This document shows, piece after piece, positions 1 to 7,233 of a stretch of 17,201 nt of DNA. This DNA is from an uncultured Porphyromonadaceae bacterium. GTDB lineage: Bacteria > Bacteroidota > Bacteroidia > Bacteroidales > Muribaculaceae. The position numbers and the translations under genes are program-made. Where the stretch lies: positions 1 through 17,201 of the forward strand of contig USKE01000008.1 of NCBI GenBank assembly GCA_900555165.1, written 5' to 3'. Position 1 is the first letter of the stretch, and each line of letters opens with the position of its first letter. The notes beneath the pieces were generated by a model. It searched no databases. It saw only the letters and a list, made by a program, of their open reading frames with translations, and was not told the origin of the DNA.

Positions 1-350
1 GGGGAATCCGGTCGGCAAACTGGGGGAGCCTCTACCGTTTCGCCGATGTGGCATACATCGGCGGCGGATTCGGCGCAGGCATCCACAACATCAACGAGGC
101 CGCCGTCTACGGCATGCCCGTCATCTTCGGCCCGCGCCACCAGAAATTCAACGAGGCCGCGGCCATCATCGAGGCCGGGGGCGGTTTCAGTGTCGACGGC
201 CGCGAGGCTTTCGACCGCATCGCCGACAATCTCTATCGCGACAGCGACAGCCGCCACCGCGCCGGAGCCGCCGCCGGGGCCTACATCAAAGCCAACCTCG
301 GCGCCACCGACCTCATCTACGGGGAGCTGTTTCAGGGAGGCGGAAAGTGA
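1..350 (+). CDS. waaA: 3-deoxy-D-manno-octulosonic acid (Kdo) transferase, C-terminal part (5' end outside window)
   Basis: This is the C-terminal end of a Kdo transferase, which adds Kdo from CMP-Kdo to lipid A at the cytoplasmic face of the inner membrane. The frame is open from base 3 and closes with TGA at 348-350, giving about 115 residues. The visible segment SLYRFADVAYIGGGFGAGIHN, followed by NEAAVYGMPVIFGP and the KFNEA stretch, is the characteristic sugar-nucleotide-binding region of the GT-B fold in WaaA/KdtA. The N-terminal acceptor-binding half lies upstream of the window. The GTG at 48 is internal, not a start. Identification is firm from these motifs; the full length and upstream neighbours cannot be judged. 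Confidence 0.93.
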   Translation, partial: GIRSANWGSLYRFADVAYIGGGFGAGIHNINEAAVYGMPVIFGPRHQKFNEAAAIIEAGGGFSVDGREAFDRIADNLYRDSDSRHRAGAAAGAYIKANLGATDLIYGELFQGGGK

Positions 351-395
351 GTTAAGAGAGTTTAGAAAGTTTAGAAAGTCAAAAGAATTGAAAAG
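351..395 (+). repeat. 9-bp-period tandem repeat, GTTTAGAAA type
   Basis: Five consecutive 9-mers start directly after the waaA stop: GTTAAGAGA (351-359), GTTTAGAAA (360-368 and 369-377), GTCAAAAGA (378-386) and ATTGAAAAG (387-395). Two copies are identical and the others are degraded. The purine-rich strand has no visible secondary structure. Confidence 0.75.
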
Positions 396-423
396 CCGGG
401 CAGAGTCTGATTGGGTCAGACCC

Positions 424-467
424 GTCCGACATGTCGACTTGTCCGACGAGTCCGACTTGTCAGGGAA
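424..467 (+). repeat. 9-bp-period repeat, GTCCGACNN type
   Basis: The units are GTCCGACAT (424-432), an 8-mer GTCGACTT (433-440), GTCCGACGA (441-449), GTCCGACTT (450-458) and GTCAGGGAA (459-467). The same word family recurs at 11959-12003 and, in related form, at the 3' end of nadE (8851-8886). A hairpin GTCTGA/TCAGAC (405-421) sits immediately upstream and uses the same vocabulary. Confidence 0.75.
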
Positions 468-619
468 AAACTGAACCGCATATAATTCATCGGGGAAGCA
501 TATACGCATATACACTGCTTTATCGCTATTCTCAGCACTTTGATTGAGGCGAGAAAACCTATACGACAAAAAAAATTACAAATATTTTCAGGAATATTAG
601 GTTTATTAAAATATTTTTA

Positions 620-627
620 TTACTTTC
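620..627 (+). promoter_or_regulatory. Weak candidate -7 box for argR
   Basis: TTACTTTC resembles the Bacteroidota -7 consensus TAnnTTTG with two mismatches. It lies in the AT-rich stretch before argR and would give a leader of roughly 115 nt to the ATG at 748. No clear TTTG is seen about 20 nt upstream, so this is a tentative call. Confidence 0.3.
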
Positions 628-747
628 GCGATTATCAACCCCGGCTACAAAGTCGGAGTCGATAGACATACCGTCATCAATCTTTCAATATTCACCCGAG
701 GGGTGGCCTCGACCGAGACACTGCGACACCTCTCACAACTTAAAGTT

Positions 748-1269
748 ATGGCTGCTTACATGAAAGTCAGAAAAACCCGTTTGCCCGAGATCATCGACAT
801 CCTTACCCATCAATCAATCAGATCACAGGAGGAATTGTCAAAACAGCTCGCCATAAGAGGTTTCATCATCACACAGGCCACCCTATCGCGTGACCTTAAA
901 CTGCTGAAAGCCTCGAAGAGGCCCGACGAGAACGGCATCATGCGTTATTACGTCGGCCAGGGTGGCGCCACGCGCCAGAACCGCGGACGCTCGCACTTCA
1001 CCCGCCATCCGGCACATTCGGCAGTGGTATCCGTGGCAATGTCGCAGAACATCGTAGTGATCAAAACACGCAACGGCTATGCGAGCGGTCTCGCTTTCGA
1101 GCTTGACATGCTGGAGTCGCCCATGATACTGGGCACCATCCCCGGTGCCGACACTGTAATGGTGGTGGTGGCCGAAGGTACCGACCGCCACGCGCTGTTC
1201 GACCTGCTATCATCAGTGGTGCCGTCGGCCGTCATCGACGCCGCCCGGGCACTCTATCTCGACAACTGA
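748..1269 (+). CDS. argR: Arginine repressor ArgR
   Basis: ArgR is a transcriptional regulator that binds arginine and represses arginine biosynthesis genes as a hexamer. The N-terminal half has the winged-helix fold with the family recognition stretch TQATLSRDLK preceded by a SQEELSKQL helix. The C-terminal half carries the oligomerisation and arginine-binding signature GTIPGADTVMVVVAEG. From ATG 748 the product has 173 residues, slightly above the usual 150-165. ATG 760 (MKVRKTRLPEI, 169 residues) matches the usual N-terminus about as well. The GTG at 703 is open in the same frame but adds residues with no family similarity. A-rich sequence precedes ATG 748, as is typical where Shine-Dalgarno sites are not used. 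The gene stands alone and ends in its own hairpin terminator. No arg biosynthetic gene is in the window. Confidence 0.93.
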   Translation: MAAYMKVRKTRLPEIIDILTHQSIRSQEELSKQLAIRGFIITQATLSRDLKLLKASKRPDENGIMRYYVGQGGATRQNRGRSHFTRHPAHSAVVSVAMSQNIVVIKTRNGYASGLAFELDMLESPMILGTIPGADTVMVVVAEGTDRHALFDLLSSVVPSAVIDAARALYLDN

Positions 1270-1272
1270 CAG

Positions 1273-1331
1273 GCATGGCTCCGCCCTGCCGCCTTGCGTG
1301 ACACCATGCTATGCCATGCGCTATACCATGC
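1273..1331 (+). repeat. CCATGC short repeats after argR
   Basis: Three CCATGC words occur at 1304-1309, 1314-1319 and 1326-1331, separated by TATG/GCTATA spacers. GCATGGC at 1273-1279 is the exact complement of GCCATGC at 1313-1319, so a 7-bp stem could form in the argR 3' UTR. Function is unknown. Confidence 0.45.
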
Positions 1332-1355
1332 GTGCCTCCACTCGCCAAAATTACA

Positions 1356-1386
1356 CCCCGGAATTTGCTGATTCCGGGGATTTTTT
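1356..1386 (+). terminator. Intrinsic terminator of argR
   Basis: A perfect 9-bp stem, CCCCGGAAT (1356-1364) with ATTCCGGGG (1371-1379), has a 6-nt loop and is followed by A and six T residues (1381-1386). This is a classical rho-independent terminator for argR. Its loop-side bases overlap the -33 element of the gyrB promoter, and its T-run ends immediately before the gyrB -7 box. Confidence 0.85.
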
Positions 1387-1395
1387 GTACCTTTG
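1364..1395 (+). promoter_or_regulatory. gyrB promoter (TTTG / TACCTTTG)
   Basis: The -33 TTTG is at 1364-1367 and the -7 TACCTTTG at 1388-1395, separated by 20 nt. Both boxes match the Bacteroidota housekeeping sigma consensus. Transcription should start near 1400, giving a leader of about 80 nt. That leader contains a GCCGCCCC/GGGGTGGC stem (1408-1426) and a direct repeat GGCGCT-ATTT (about 1438-1463). Confidence 0.8.
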
Positions 1396-1482
1396 TAGAG
1401 TTTTAGCGGCCGCCCCGACGGGGTGGCGCGACATGACGGCGCTAATTTGTTAGGCGCTGATTTCCAAACGTCTACACCAATT

Positions 1483-3441
1483 ATGGCAGATAACAACATC
1501 GATCTCGAACAGCAGAACAACGCGGCGGAATACTCCGCCAGCAATATCCAGGTGCTTGAAGGCCTTGAGGCCGTACGCAAGCGCCCGGCAATGTACATCG
1601 GCGACATCTCGGCAAAAGGCCTCCACCACCTGGTATATGAGGTTGTCGACAACTCGATAGACGAGGCGCTCGCCGGATTCTGCACGCACATCGAGGTCAC
1701 CATCAACGAAGACAATTCGATCACCGTGGTCGACAACGGCCGCGGCATCCCCGTCGACATGCACGAGAAAGAGCACAAGTCGGCCCTAGAGGTCGTGCTC
1801 ACGGTGCTCCATGCCGGCGGTAAGTTCGACAAAGGCTCGTATAAGGTGTCGGGCGGCCTGCACGGCGTGGGCGTGAGCTGTGTGAACGCCTTGTCGACAT
1901 TCCTGCGTGCCGAGGTGCGCCGCAACGGCCACGTCTACCGTCAGGAATACTCGTGTGGCAAGCCCACCACCGAACTGATGATCGTGGGCGAGAGCGACGA
2001 GCATGGCACCGCCATCACCTTCCTCCCCGACGACTCGATCTTCACCGTAAGCGTCTACGACTACGACACGCTGGCCAACCGCCTGCGCGACCTGGCATAT
2101 CTTAACGCCGGTATCACCCTCACGCTCACCGACATGCGTCACCGCGACGAAGATGGGAACCCGCGCCGCGAGGTATTCTACTCGAAGAACGGCCTCGAGG
2201 AGTTCGTGCAGTACATCGACTCGAACAAGGAGTCGCTCATCCCCGACGTGATCCACCTCGACACCGAGAGCCAGGGAATACCCGTGGAGGTGGCCCTGAC
2301 ATACAACACCTCGTTCAACGAGAATGTGTATTCATTCGTAAACAACATCAACACCATAGAGGGTGGCACGCACCTGACCGGTTTCAAGCGCGGCCTCACC
2401 CAGACGCTGAAGAAATATGCCGAAGACGGCAAATTCCTTGAGAAAGCCAAGGTGGAGATTTCGAGCGACGACTTCCGCGAGGGCCTCACCGCCGTTGTTT
2501 CGGTGAAAGTGATGGAGCCGCAGTTCGAGGGTCAGACCAAGACCAAACTCGGCAACTCGGAGGTCATCGGCGCCGTGCAGACTGCCGTAAGCCAGGCTCT
2601 GCGCAACTACCTCGAAGAACATCCCACAGAGGCAAAACTCATCGTCGACAAAGTGGTGCTTGCCGCCCAGGCACGCCAGGCTGCCTACAAGGCCCGCCAG
2701 GCCGTGCAGCGCAAGTCGCCCCTGTGCGGCGGCGGTCTCCCCGGCAAACTCGCCGACTGCTCGAGCCGCACCGCCGAGGAATGCGAGATCTTCCTGGTCG
2801 AGGGTGACTCGGCCGGCGGTACCGCCAAATCGGGCCGCGACCGCCGTTTCCAGGCCATCCTGCCGCTCCGAGGCAAAGTGCTCAACGTCGAGAAGGCCAT
2901 GGACCACAAGGTGTTCGACTCAGAGCAGATCACCAACATCTTCCGCGCCCTGCGCGTGACCATCGGCACCGAGAACGACCCCAAGGAGATCAACCTCTCG
3001 CGCCTGGCTTACCACAAGGTCATCATCATGACAGATGCTGATGTCGACGGCTCGCACATCGCCACACTGCTGATGACACTCTTCTTCCGCCGCATGCGTC
3101 CCGTCATAGAGCAGGGATACCTCTACCTGGCCACCCCGCCCCTCTACAAATGCTCGAAAGGTAAGGTCGAGGAGTATTGCTGGACCGACCAGCAGCGCCA
3201 GGCGTTCGTCGACAAATACGGCCCGCAGACCAAGGTACAGCGCTACAAAGGTCTCGGCGAGATGAGCGACACCGAGCTCCGCGACACCACCATGTCGCCC
3301 GAGCACCGTCTGCTGAAACAGGTACACATTTCAGACGCCGCCGAGGCCGACCGCATCTTCTCGATGCTCATGGGCGAGGACGTGGGCCCGCGCCGCGACT
3401 TCATCGAGGCCAACGCCAACTACGCCAACATCGACGCGTGA
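1483..3441 (+). CDS. gyrB: DNA gyrase subunit B
   Basis: GyrB is the ATPase subunit of DNA gyrase and acts with GyrA to introduce negative supercoils. From ATG 1483 the protein has 652 residues, the normal length for Bacteroidales GyrB. The GHKL ATPase domain shows VVDNSIDEAL, the Mg-ATP motif VVDNGRGIP and the lid SGGLHGVGVSCVNALS. The transducer domain follows. The TOPRIM domain has EGDSAGG at about residue 440 and the metal-binding DADVDGSH at about 518-524. The conserved C-terminal PQTKVQRYKGLGEM is complete. An upstream in-frame ATG at 1423 lies inside the leader hairpin region and lacks family similarity, so 1483 is preferred. The promoter at 1364-1395 serves it. The gene ends in a long hairpin at 3454-3497. 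Confidence 0.98.
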   Translation: MADNNIDLEQQNNAAEYSASNIQVLEGLEAVRKRPAMYIGDISAKGLHHLVYEVVDNSIDEALAGFCTHIEVTINEDNSITVVDNGRGIPVDMHEKEHKSALEVVLTVLHAGGKFDKGSYKVSGGLHGVGVSCVNALSTFLRAEVRRNGHVYRQEYSCGKPTTELMIVGESDEHGTAITFLPDDSIFTVSVYDYDTLANRLRDLAYLNAGITLTLTDMRHRDEDGNPRREVFYSKNGLEEFVQYIDSNKESLIPDVIHLDTESQGIPVEVALTYNTSFNENVYSFVNNINTIEGGTHLTGFKRGLTQTLKKYAEDGKFLEKAKVEISSDDFREGLTAVVSVKVMEPQFEGQTKTKLGNSEVIGAVQTAVSQALRNYLEEHPTEAKLIVDKVVLAAQARQAAYKARQAVQRKSPLCGGGLPGKLADCSSRTAEECEIFLVEGDSAGGTAKSGRDRRFQAILPLRGKVLNVEKAMDHKVFDSEQITNIFRALRVTIGTENDPKEINLSRLAYHKVIIMTDADVDGSHIATLLMTLFFRRMRPVIEQGYLYLATPPLYKCSKGKVEEYCWTDQQRQAFVDKYGPQTKVQRYKGLGEMSDTELRDTTMSPEHRLLKQVHISDAAEADRIFSMLMGEDVGPRRDFIEANANYANIDA

Positions 3442-3453
3442 CCCCGCACATTC

Positions 3454-3497
3454 CCGACGACGGCCGAAAGCACCCCATAACTTTCGGCCGCCGTCGG
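3454..3497 (+). terminator. Long hairpin after gyrB, probable terminator
   Basis: The left arm 3454-3470 and right arm 3481-3497 pair over 17 bp with a single A-C mismatch around a 10-nt loop. No T-run follows directly; the sequence after the stem is ATGTTATAATATTG. This makes it a weaker intrinsic terminator than the argR one, though it may still cause termination or protect the gyrB 3' end. The right arm begins with the candidate -33 element of the rnr promoter. Confidence 0.6.
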
Positions 3498-3511
3498 ATG
3501 TTATAATATTG
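3482..3511 (+). promoter_or_regulatory. Candidate rnr promoter
   Basis: TAATATTG at 3504-3511 is one mismatch from TAnnTTTG. TTTC at 3482-3485, 18 nt upstream, could be a degenerate -33 element. It lies inside the right arm of the gyrB hairpin. A start near 3516 would leave about 20 nt before ATG 3535. Confidence 0.45.
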
Positions 3512-3534
3512 CAGGCACGTACCTCACACCCGGC

Positions 3535-5934
3535 ATGTGTCTCAACATCACCGGTAACCGGGCCTTACGGCCCACAAAACGTTTCACTACATTGGCCAGA
3601 CCGACATCATCAATATCTTCCGCTCCCGCACTGAAGCACAAGCTCCAGGAATACATCGCGCAGCAGAAAAACAATTCATTCAACTACAAACAGGCGTCAC
3701 ACGCCATCGGCGTAAGCGGCGCGGCCTCACAGAAAAAGGTTGCGATGATGCTTGCCGAAATGGCATTTGACGGCGACATCATCGAGGTTAGCCCCGGGGC
3801 ATACAAGAATCCCCAGCGCACCAACGTGGCCACAGGCACATTCGTGCGCCGCTCAAACGGCAAGAACTCGGTGATCACCGACCTTGACGCCGAAACTATC
3901 TTCGTGGCCGAGCGCAACTCAATGCACGCCCTCAACGGCGACCGCGTGCGCGTCAGCATCGCCGCCGCCCGTGCCGGGCGCGAGGCCGAGGCTGTGGTGA
4001 CGCAGATCATAGAGCAGAAAGAGCAGACCTTCATCGGCACGCTGCAGGTCGACAAGACCGTGGCTTTCCTGAAGACTGACTCGAAATTCCTCGGATTCGA
4101 CATATTTATCCCCCGCAACAAACTCAAGGGTGGCGTGAGCGGCGACAAGGCTGTGGTGAAGATCACCTCATGGCCCGACGACGCCAAGAACCCGCGTGGC
4201 GAGGTTGTCGACATCCTCGGCAAAGCCGGCGAGAACAACGCCGAGATCCATGCCATACTCGCCGAGTTCGGCCTCCCCTACAAATATCCGCAGAACGTGG
4301 AGAAAGCCGCCGACAAGATCCAGCCCGGCATCACCCCCGAGGAGATTGCCAAGCGCGAGGATTTCCGCGGCGTCACCACTTTCACTATCGACCCCAAGGA
4401 CGCCAAGGACTTCGACGACGCCCTTTCAATCCGCCGCCTCGACAACGGCAACTGGGAAGTGGGCGTGCACATCGCCGACGTGACCCACTACGTCACCCCC
4501 GGCTCGGTAATCGACAAGGAGGCCGAAAATCGCGCCACATCTGTCTATCTCGTTGACCGTGTGGTGCCGATGCTCCCCGAACATCTCTGTAACGGCATCT
4601 GCTCTCTGCGACCCAACGAAGAGAAACTGGCATTCTCATGCATATTCGAACTCGACGACAACGCCGAGATCATCAGCTCTCACATAGCCCGCACCGTAAT
4701 CAAGTCAGACCGCCGTTTCGCCTATGAGGAGGCGCAGGAGGTAATCGAGACCGGCAAGGGTGATATGGCCGAAGAGATTCTCGCCCTTGACCGTCTGGCA
4801 AAAAAGCTCAGGGCCAGGAGGTTCGAGAACGGCTCTGTGGACTTCGACCGCGAGGAGGTGCGTTTCGACATCGACGAGACAGGCCACCCCGTGGGCGTCT
4901 ACTTCAAGGTCTCGCAGGATGCCAACAAACTCATAGAGGAGTTCATGCTCCTTGCCAACCGTGCCGTCGCACAGGCCATTGGGTGTGTGCCGGGCCGCAA
5001 GAAAGCCAAGGCTTTCGTGTACCGCGTGCATGACCAGCCCGACCCCGGGCGCCTGCAGGATCTGGCCGGCATCGCCGCCGCCTTCGGCTACCACCTGAAG
5101 ACATCTGGCTCCCCGCGCGAGATAAACCGCTCGATAAACCGCATGCTCCAGGACATCAAGGGGAAAGGCGAGGAGAACTACCTCTCGGTACTGGCCATCC
5201 GCTCCATGGCAAAGGCCATCTACACAACCGAAAACATCGGCCACTACGGCCTGGGGTTCGACTACTACACCCACTTCACGTCGCCCATCCGCCGCTACCC
5301 CGACATGATGGTGCACCGCCTGCTCGACCGCTACATGCACGGCGGCCGCTCGGTGGCCCTCGACAAGCTTGAAGACGAGTGCAAACATTCGTCAGACATG
5401 GAACAACTGGCCGCCAATGCCGAGCGCTCATCGATCAAGTACAAGCAGGTAGAATACATGGCCGACCGCATCGGCGAAGAGTACGACGGCATGATTTCGG
5501 GCGTCACCGAATGGGGTCTGTACGTAGAGCTCGACGAGAACAAGTGCGAGGGCCTGGTGCCCATGCGTGATCTTGCCGACGACTACTACGACTTCGACGA
5601 GAAGGCCCACCTGATTCGCGGACGCCGCCGCGGCAACGTCTACCGTCTCGGCGACAAGGTTCGCGTGCGCGTGGCCAACGCCAACCTCGAGCGCAAGCAG
5701 CTCGACTTCCTGCTGGTCGACCCGCGCAACCGCCGTGCGGGCGAAGATGACCTCGGCCAGACGGTCACCGTAGCTCAGGCGCTGGCAAACACCGCCGTAA
5801 AGAAAGGCGCACGCGACATGGCTCATGCCACCCGCGTTAAGGATACCGCCCGCACCCGCAAGAAATGCCAGAAGGGCGCTCCCAAGTCAAAAGCCGAGAA
5901 AGAGGCACGCCGCGCCCGTCGCGCAAAGAAATGA
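3535..5934 (+). CDS. rnr: Ribonuclease R
   Basis: RNase R is a processive 3'-5' exoribonuclease that degrades structured RNA. The 799-residue product has an N-terminal winged-helix-like segment (about 35-90), cold-shock domains (about 95-270), the RNB catalytic domain and an S1 domain (about 645-730, with GMISGVTEWGLYVEL). The catalytic acidic cluster is DPKDAKDFDD, giving Asp286, 292, 294 and 295. The tail from about 770 is lysine/arginine-rich, as in many RNase R proteins. The first 30 or so residues (MCLNITGNRALRPTKRF onward) do not look like the family. A TTG at 3592 is an alternative start and no nearer ATG exists before 3745, so the start is uncertain. ychF follows after 29 nt and is probably co-transcribed. 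Confidence 0.95.
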   Translation: MCLNITGNRALRPTKRFTTLARPTSSISSAPALKHKLQEYIAQQKNNSFNYKQASHAIGVSGAASQKKVAMMLAEMAFDGDIIEVSPGAYKNPQRTNVATGTFVRRSNGKNSVITDLDAETIFVAERNSMHALNGDRVRVSIAAARAGREAEAVVTQIIEQKEQTFIGTLQVDKTVAFLKTDSKFLGFDIFIPRNKLKGGVSGDKAVVKITSWPDDAKNPRGEVVDILGKAGENNAEIHAILAEFGLPYKYPQNVEKAADKIQPGITPEEIAKREDFRGVTTFTIDPKDAKDFDDALSIRRLDNGNWEVGVHIADVTHYVTPGSVIDKEAENRATSVYLVDRVVPMLPEHLCNGICSLRPNEEKLAFSCIFELDDNAEIISSHIARTVIKSDRRFAYEEAQEVIETGKGDMAEEILALDRLAKKLRARRFENGSVDFDREEVRFDIDETGHPVGVYFKVSQDANKLIEEFMLLANRAVAQAIGCVPGRKKAKAFVYRVHDQPDPGRLQDLAGIAAAFGYHLKTSGSPREINRSINRMLQDIKGKGEENYLSVLAIRSMAKAIYTTENIGHYGLGFDYYTHFTSPIRRYPDMMVHRLLDRYMHGGRSVALDKLEDECKHSSDMEQLAANAERSSIKYKQVEYMADRIGEEYDGMISGVTEWGLYVELDENKCEGLVPMRDLADDYYDFDEKAHLIRGRRRGNVYRLGDKVRVRVANANLERKQLDFLLVDPRNRRAGEDDLGQTVTVAQALANTAVKKGARDMAHATRVKDTARTRKKCQKGAPKSKAEKEARRARRAKK

Positions 5935-5963
5935 TTCACCCGTAAACCATCAGATTATCATAT

Positions 5964-7067
5964 ATGTCATTGCAATGCGGAATCGTGGGACTGCCCAACG
6001 TGGGCAAATCCACGCTTTTCAACTGTCTGTCAAACGCCAAGGCACAGTCGGCGAACTTCCCGTTCTGCACCATCGAGCCTAATGTGGGCGTGATCACGGT
6101 GCCCGACGACCGCCTGAACAAACTCGTGGAGATGTGCGCGCCGAAATCGGTGGTACCCGCCACGGTCGAGATCGTCGACATCGCCGGACTCGTCAAAGGC
6201 GCCTCGAAAGGGGAAGGCCTGGGCAACAAATTCCTGGCAAACATACGCGAGACCGACGCGATACTGCACGTATTGCGCTGTTTCGACGACGACAACATAA
6301 CCCATGTCGACGGCACCGTAGACCCTGTGCGCGACAAGGAAATCATCGACTTCGAGCTGCAGCTCAAAGACCTTGAGACCGTGGAGTCACGCATCGCCAA
6401 GACTCAGAAACAGGCCCAGACCGGCGGTGACAAGGTGGCAAAACAGCAGCTTGAGGTACTTCTCAAGTTCAAGGAGGCCCTCGACAAGGGGAAACCGGCA
6501 CGTTCCGTTCAGCTTGAGACGCCCGACGACATCAAGTTTGCCCGCGAGCTCTTCCTGCTCACCAGCAAGCCGGTGCTCTATGTCTGCAACGTCGACGACG
6601 CATCGGCCGTCAACGGTAACAAGTATGTCGACGCCGTGCGCGAGGCCATAAAGGAGGAGGGCGCCGGCCTGCTCATCGTGGCCGCCCAGACCGAAAGCGA
6701 GATTGCCGAACTCGACACATACGAGGAGCGCCAGGAGTTCCTGCAGGAGATCGGGCTTGAGGAATCGGGCGTGTCGCGCCTTATCCGTGCCGCCTACGCC
6801 CTGCTGAACCTGCAGACATTCTTCACCGCCGGTGCCGACGAGTGCCGCGCCTGGACATTCATCCGCGGCTCGAAAGCCCCCCAGTGCGCCGGCATAATCC
6901 ACACCGACTTCGAGAAAGGTTTCATCCGCGCCGAAGTCATCAAGTATGACGACTACGTGACACTCGGCGGCGAGACCGCCGTGCGCGAGGCCGGCAAACT
7001 CGGCGTAGAAGGGAAGGAATACATCGTGCAGGACGGCGACATCATGCACTTCCGTTTCAACGTCTGA
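5964..7067 (+). CDS. ychF: Redox-regulated ATPase YchF (Obg-family, ribosome-associated)
   Basis: YchF is an Obg-related P-loop NTPase that prefers ATP and associates with ribosomes. In other bacteria it has been linked to stress responses. The product has 367 residues, the family's usual length. The P-loop GLPNVGKST is at residues 8-16, followed by the switch region with FCTIEPNVG. The Walker B-like [10 protein letters not shown] is followed by [16 protein letters not shown]. The usual GTPase specificity motif NKxD is replaced by NVDD, consistent with ATP preference. The C-terminal TGS domain ends in the conserved [11 protein letters not shown]. It lies 29 nt after rnr and converges on the M15 peptidase gene, with the REP-like cloverleaf between them. 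No separate promoter is evident. Confidence 0.97.
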   Translation: MSLQCGIVGLPNVGKSTLFNCLSNAKAQSANFPFCTIEPNVGVITVPDDRLNKLVEMCAPKSVVPATVEIVDIAGLVKGASKGEGLGNKFLANIRETDAILHVLRCFDDDNITHVDGTVDPVRDKEIIDFELQLKDLETVESRIAKTQKQAQTGGDKVAKQQLEVLLKFKEALDKGKPARSVQLETPDDIKFARELFLLTSKPVLYVCNVDDASAVNGNKYVDAVREAIKEEGAGLLIVAAQTESEIAELDTYEERQEFLQEIGLEESGVSRLIRAAYALLNLQTFFTAGADECRAWTFIRGSKAPQCAGIIHTDFEKGFIRAEVIKYDDYVTLGGETAVREAGKLGVEGKEYIVQDGDIMHFRFNV

Positions 7068-7088
7068 CCTGCGCCCCGACACACATTT

Positions 7089-7222
7089 AACTGAAGGGTA
7101 CTGAAGAGCCCGATAAATCGTAGGGACATGCCTTTGGCATGTTAGATAATTCACAAATTATCAGCCAAACATCGCAAAGCGATGTCCCTACGATTTATCG
7201 GGCTCTTCAGCACACTTCAGTT
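7089..7222. repeat. BIME-like paired REP element forming a cloverleaf
   Basis: The arms 7089-7129 and 7182-7222 are inverted repeats over 41 bp with two mismatches; the inner 29 bp pair perfectly. Inside are three further 7-bp hairpins: ACATGCC-TTT-GGCATGT (7126-7142), GATAATT-CACA-AATTATC (7145-7162) and ACATCGC-AAA-GCGATGT (7169-7185). The first and third each follow a GTAGGG foot on opposite strands (7120-7125 plus, 7186-7191 minus). This is the arrangement of two head-to-head REP units of the kind mobilised by REP-associated tyrosine transposases (RAYTs). The two REP stems differ in sequence but keep pairing. It lies between convergent genes and could also act as a two-way terminator. No transposase is in the window. 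Confidence 0.85.
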
Positions 7223-7233
7223 TGATGGTCATC

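Larger units (their letters stand above)
351..747. other. Repeat-rich non-coding gap between waaA and argR
   Basis: No convincing gene is present in this 397-nt gap. From 351 to 395 a run with 9-bp period reads GTTAAGAGA, GTTTAGAAA twice, then two decayed units. A small hairpin follows (GTCTGA 405-410, TCAGAC 416-421), then GTCCGAC-type units at 424-467. Three CATATA words occur at 479-484, 499-504 and 507-512, the last two forming a tandem 8-bp repeat GCATATAC. The stretch 540-620 is AT-rich and ends in a weak promoter-like box. A small hairpin CGAGG-GGTGG-CCTCG lies at 697-711. Confidence 0.6.

Noticed and set aside
424..467. CRISPR array
   Set aside because: Units are only 9 bp with no unique spacers of 25-40 bp, and no cas genes are nearby.
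46..474. Open frame overlapping the waaA end in another frame
   Set aside because: The translation is low-complexity Ser/Thr/Pro/Arg sequence from reading a GC-rich gene out of frame; the waaA frame has clear motifs.
703..747. GTG start for argR
   Set aside because: The extra 15 residues have no match to the ArgR N-terminus and overlap a small hairpin; ATG 748 or 760 fits better.
6387..7154. Minus-strand open frame of 255 codons opposite ychF
   Set aside because: It is antisense to conserved YchF, runs into the REP-like repeat, and has no domain signature.
7089..7222. tRNA gene suggested by the cloverleaf fold
   Set aside because: The outer stem is about 37-41 bp, there is no T-loop or anticodon context, and arm lengths do not fit a tRNA.
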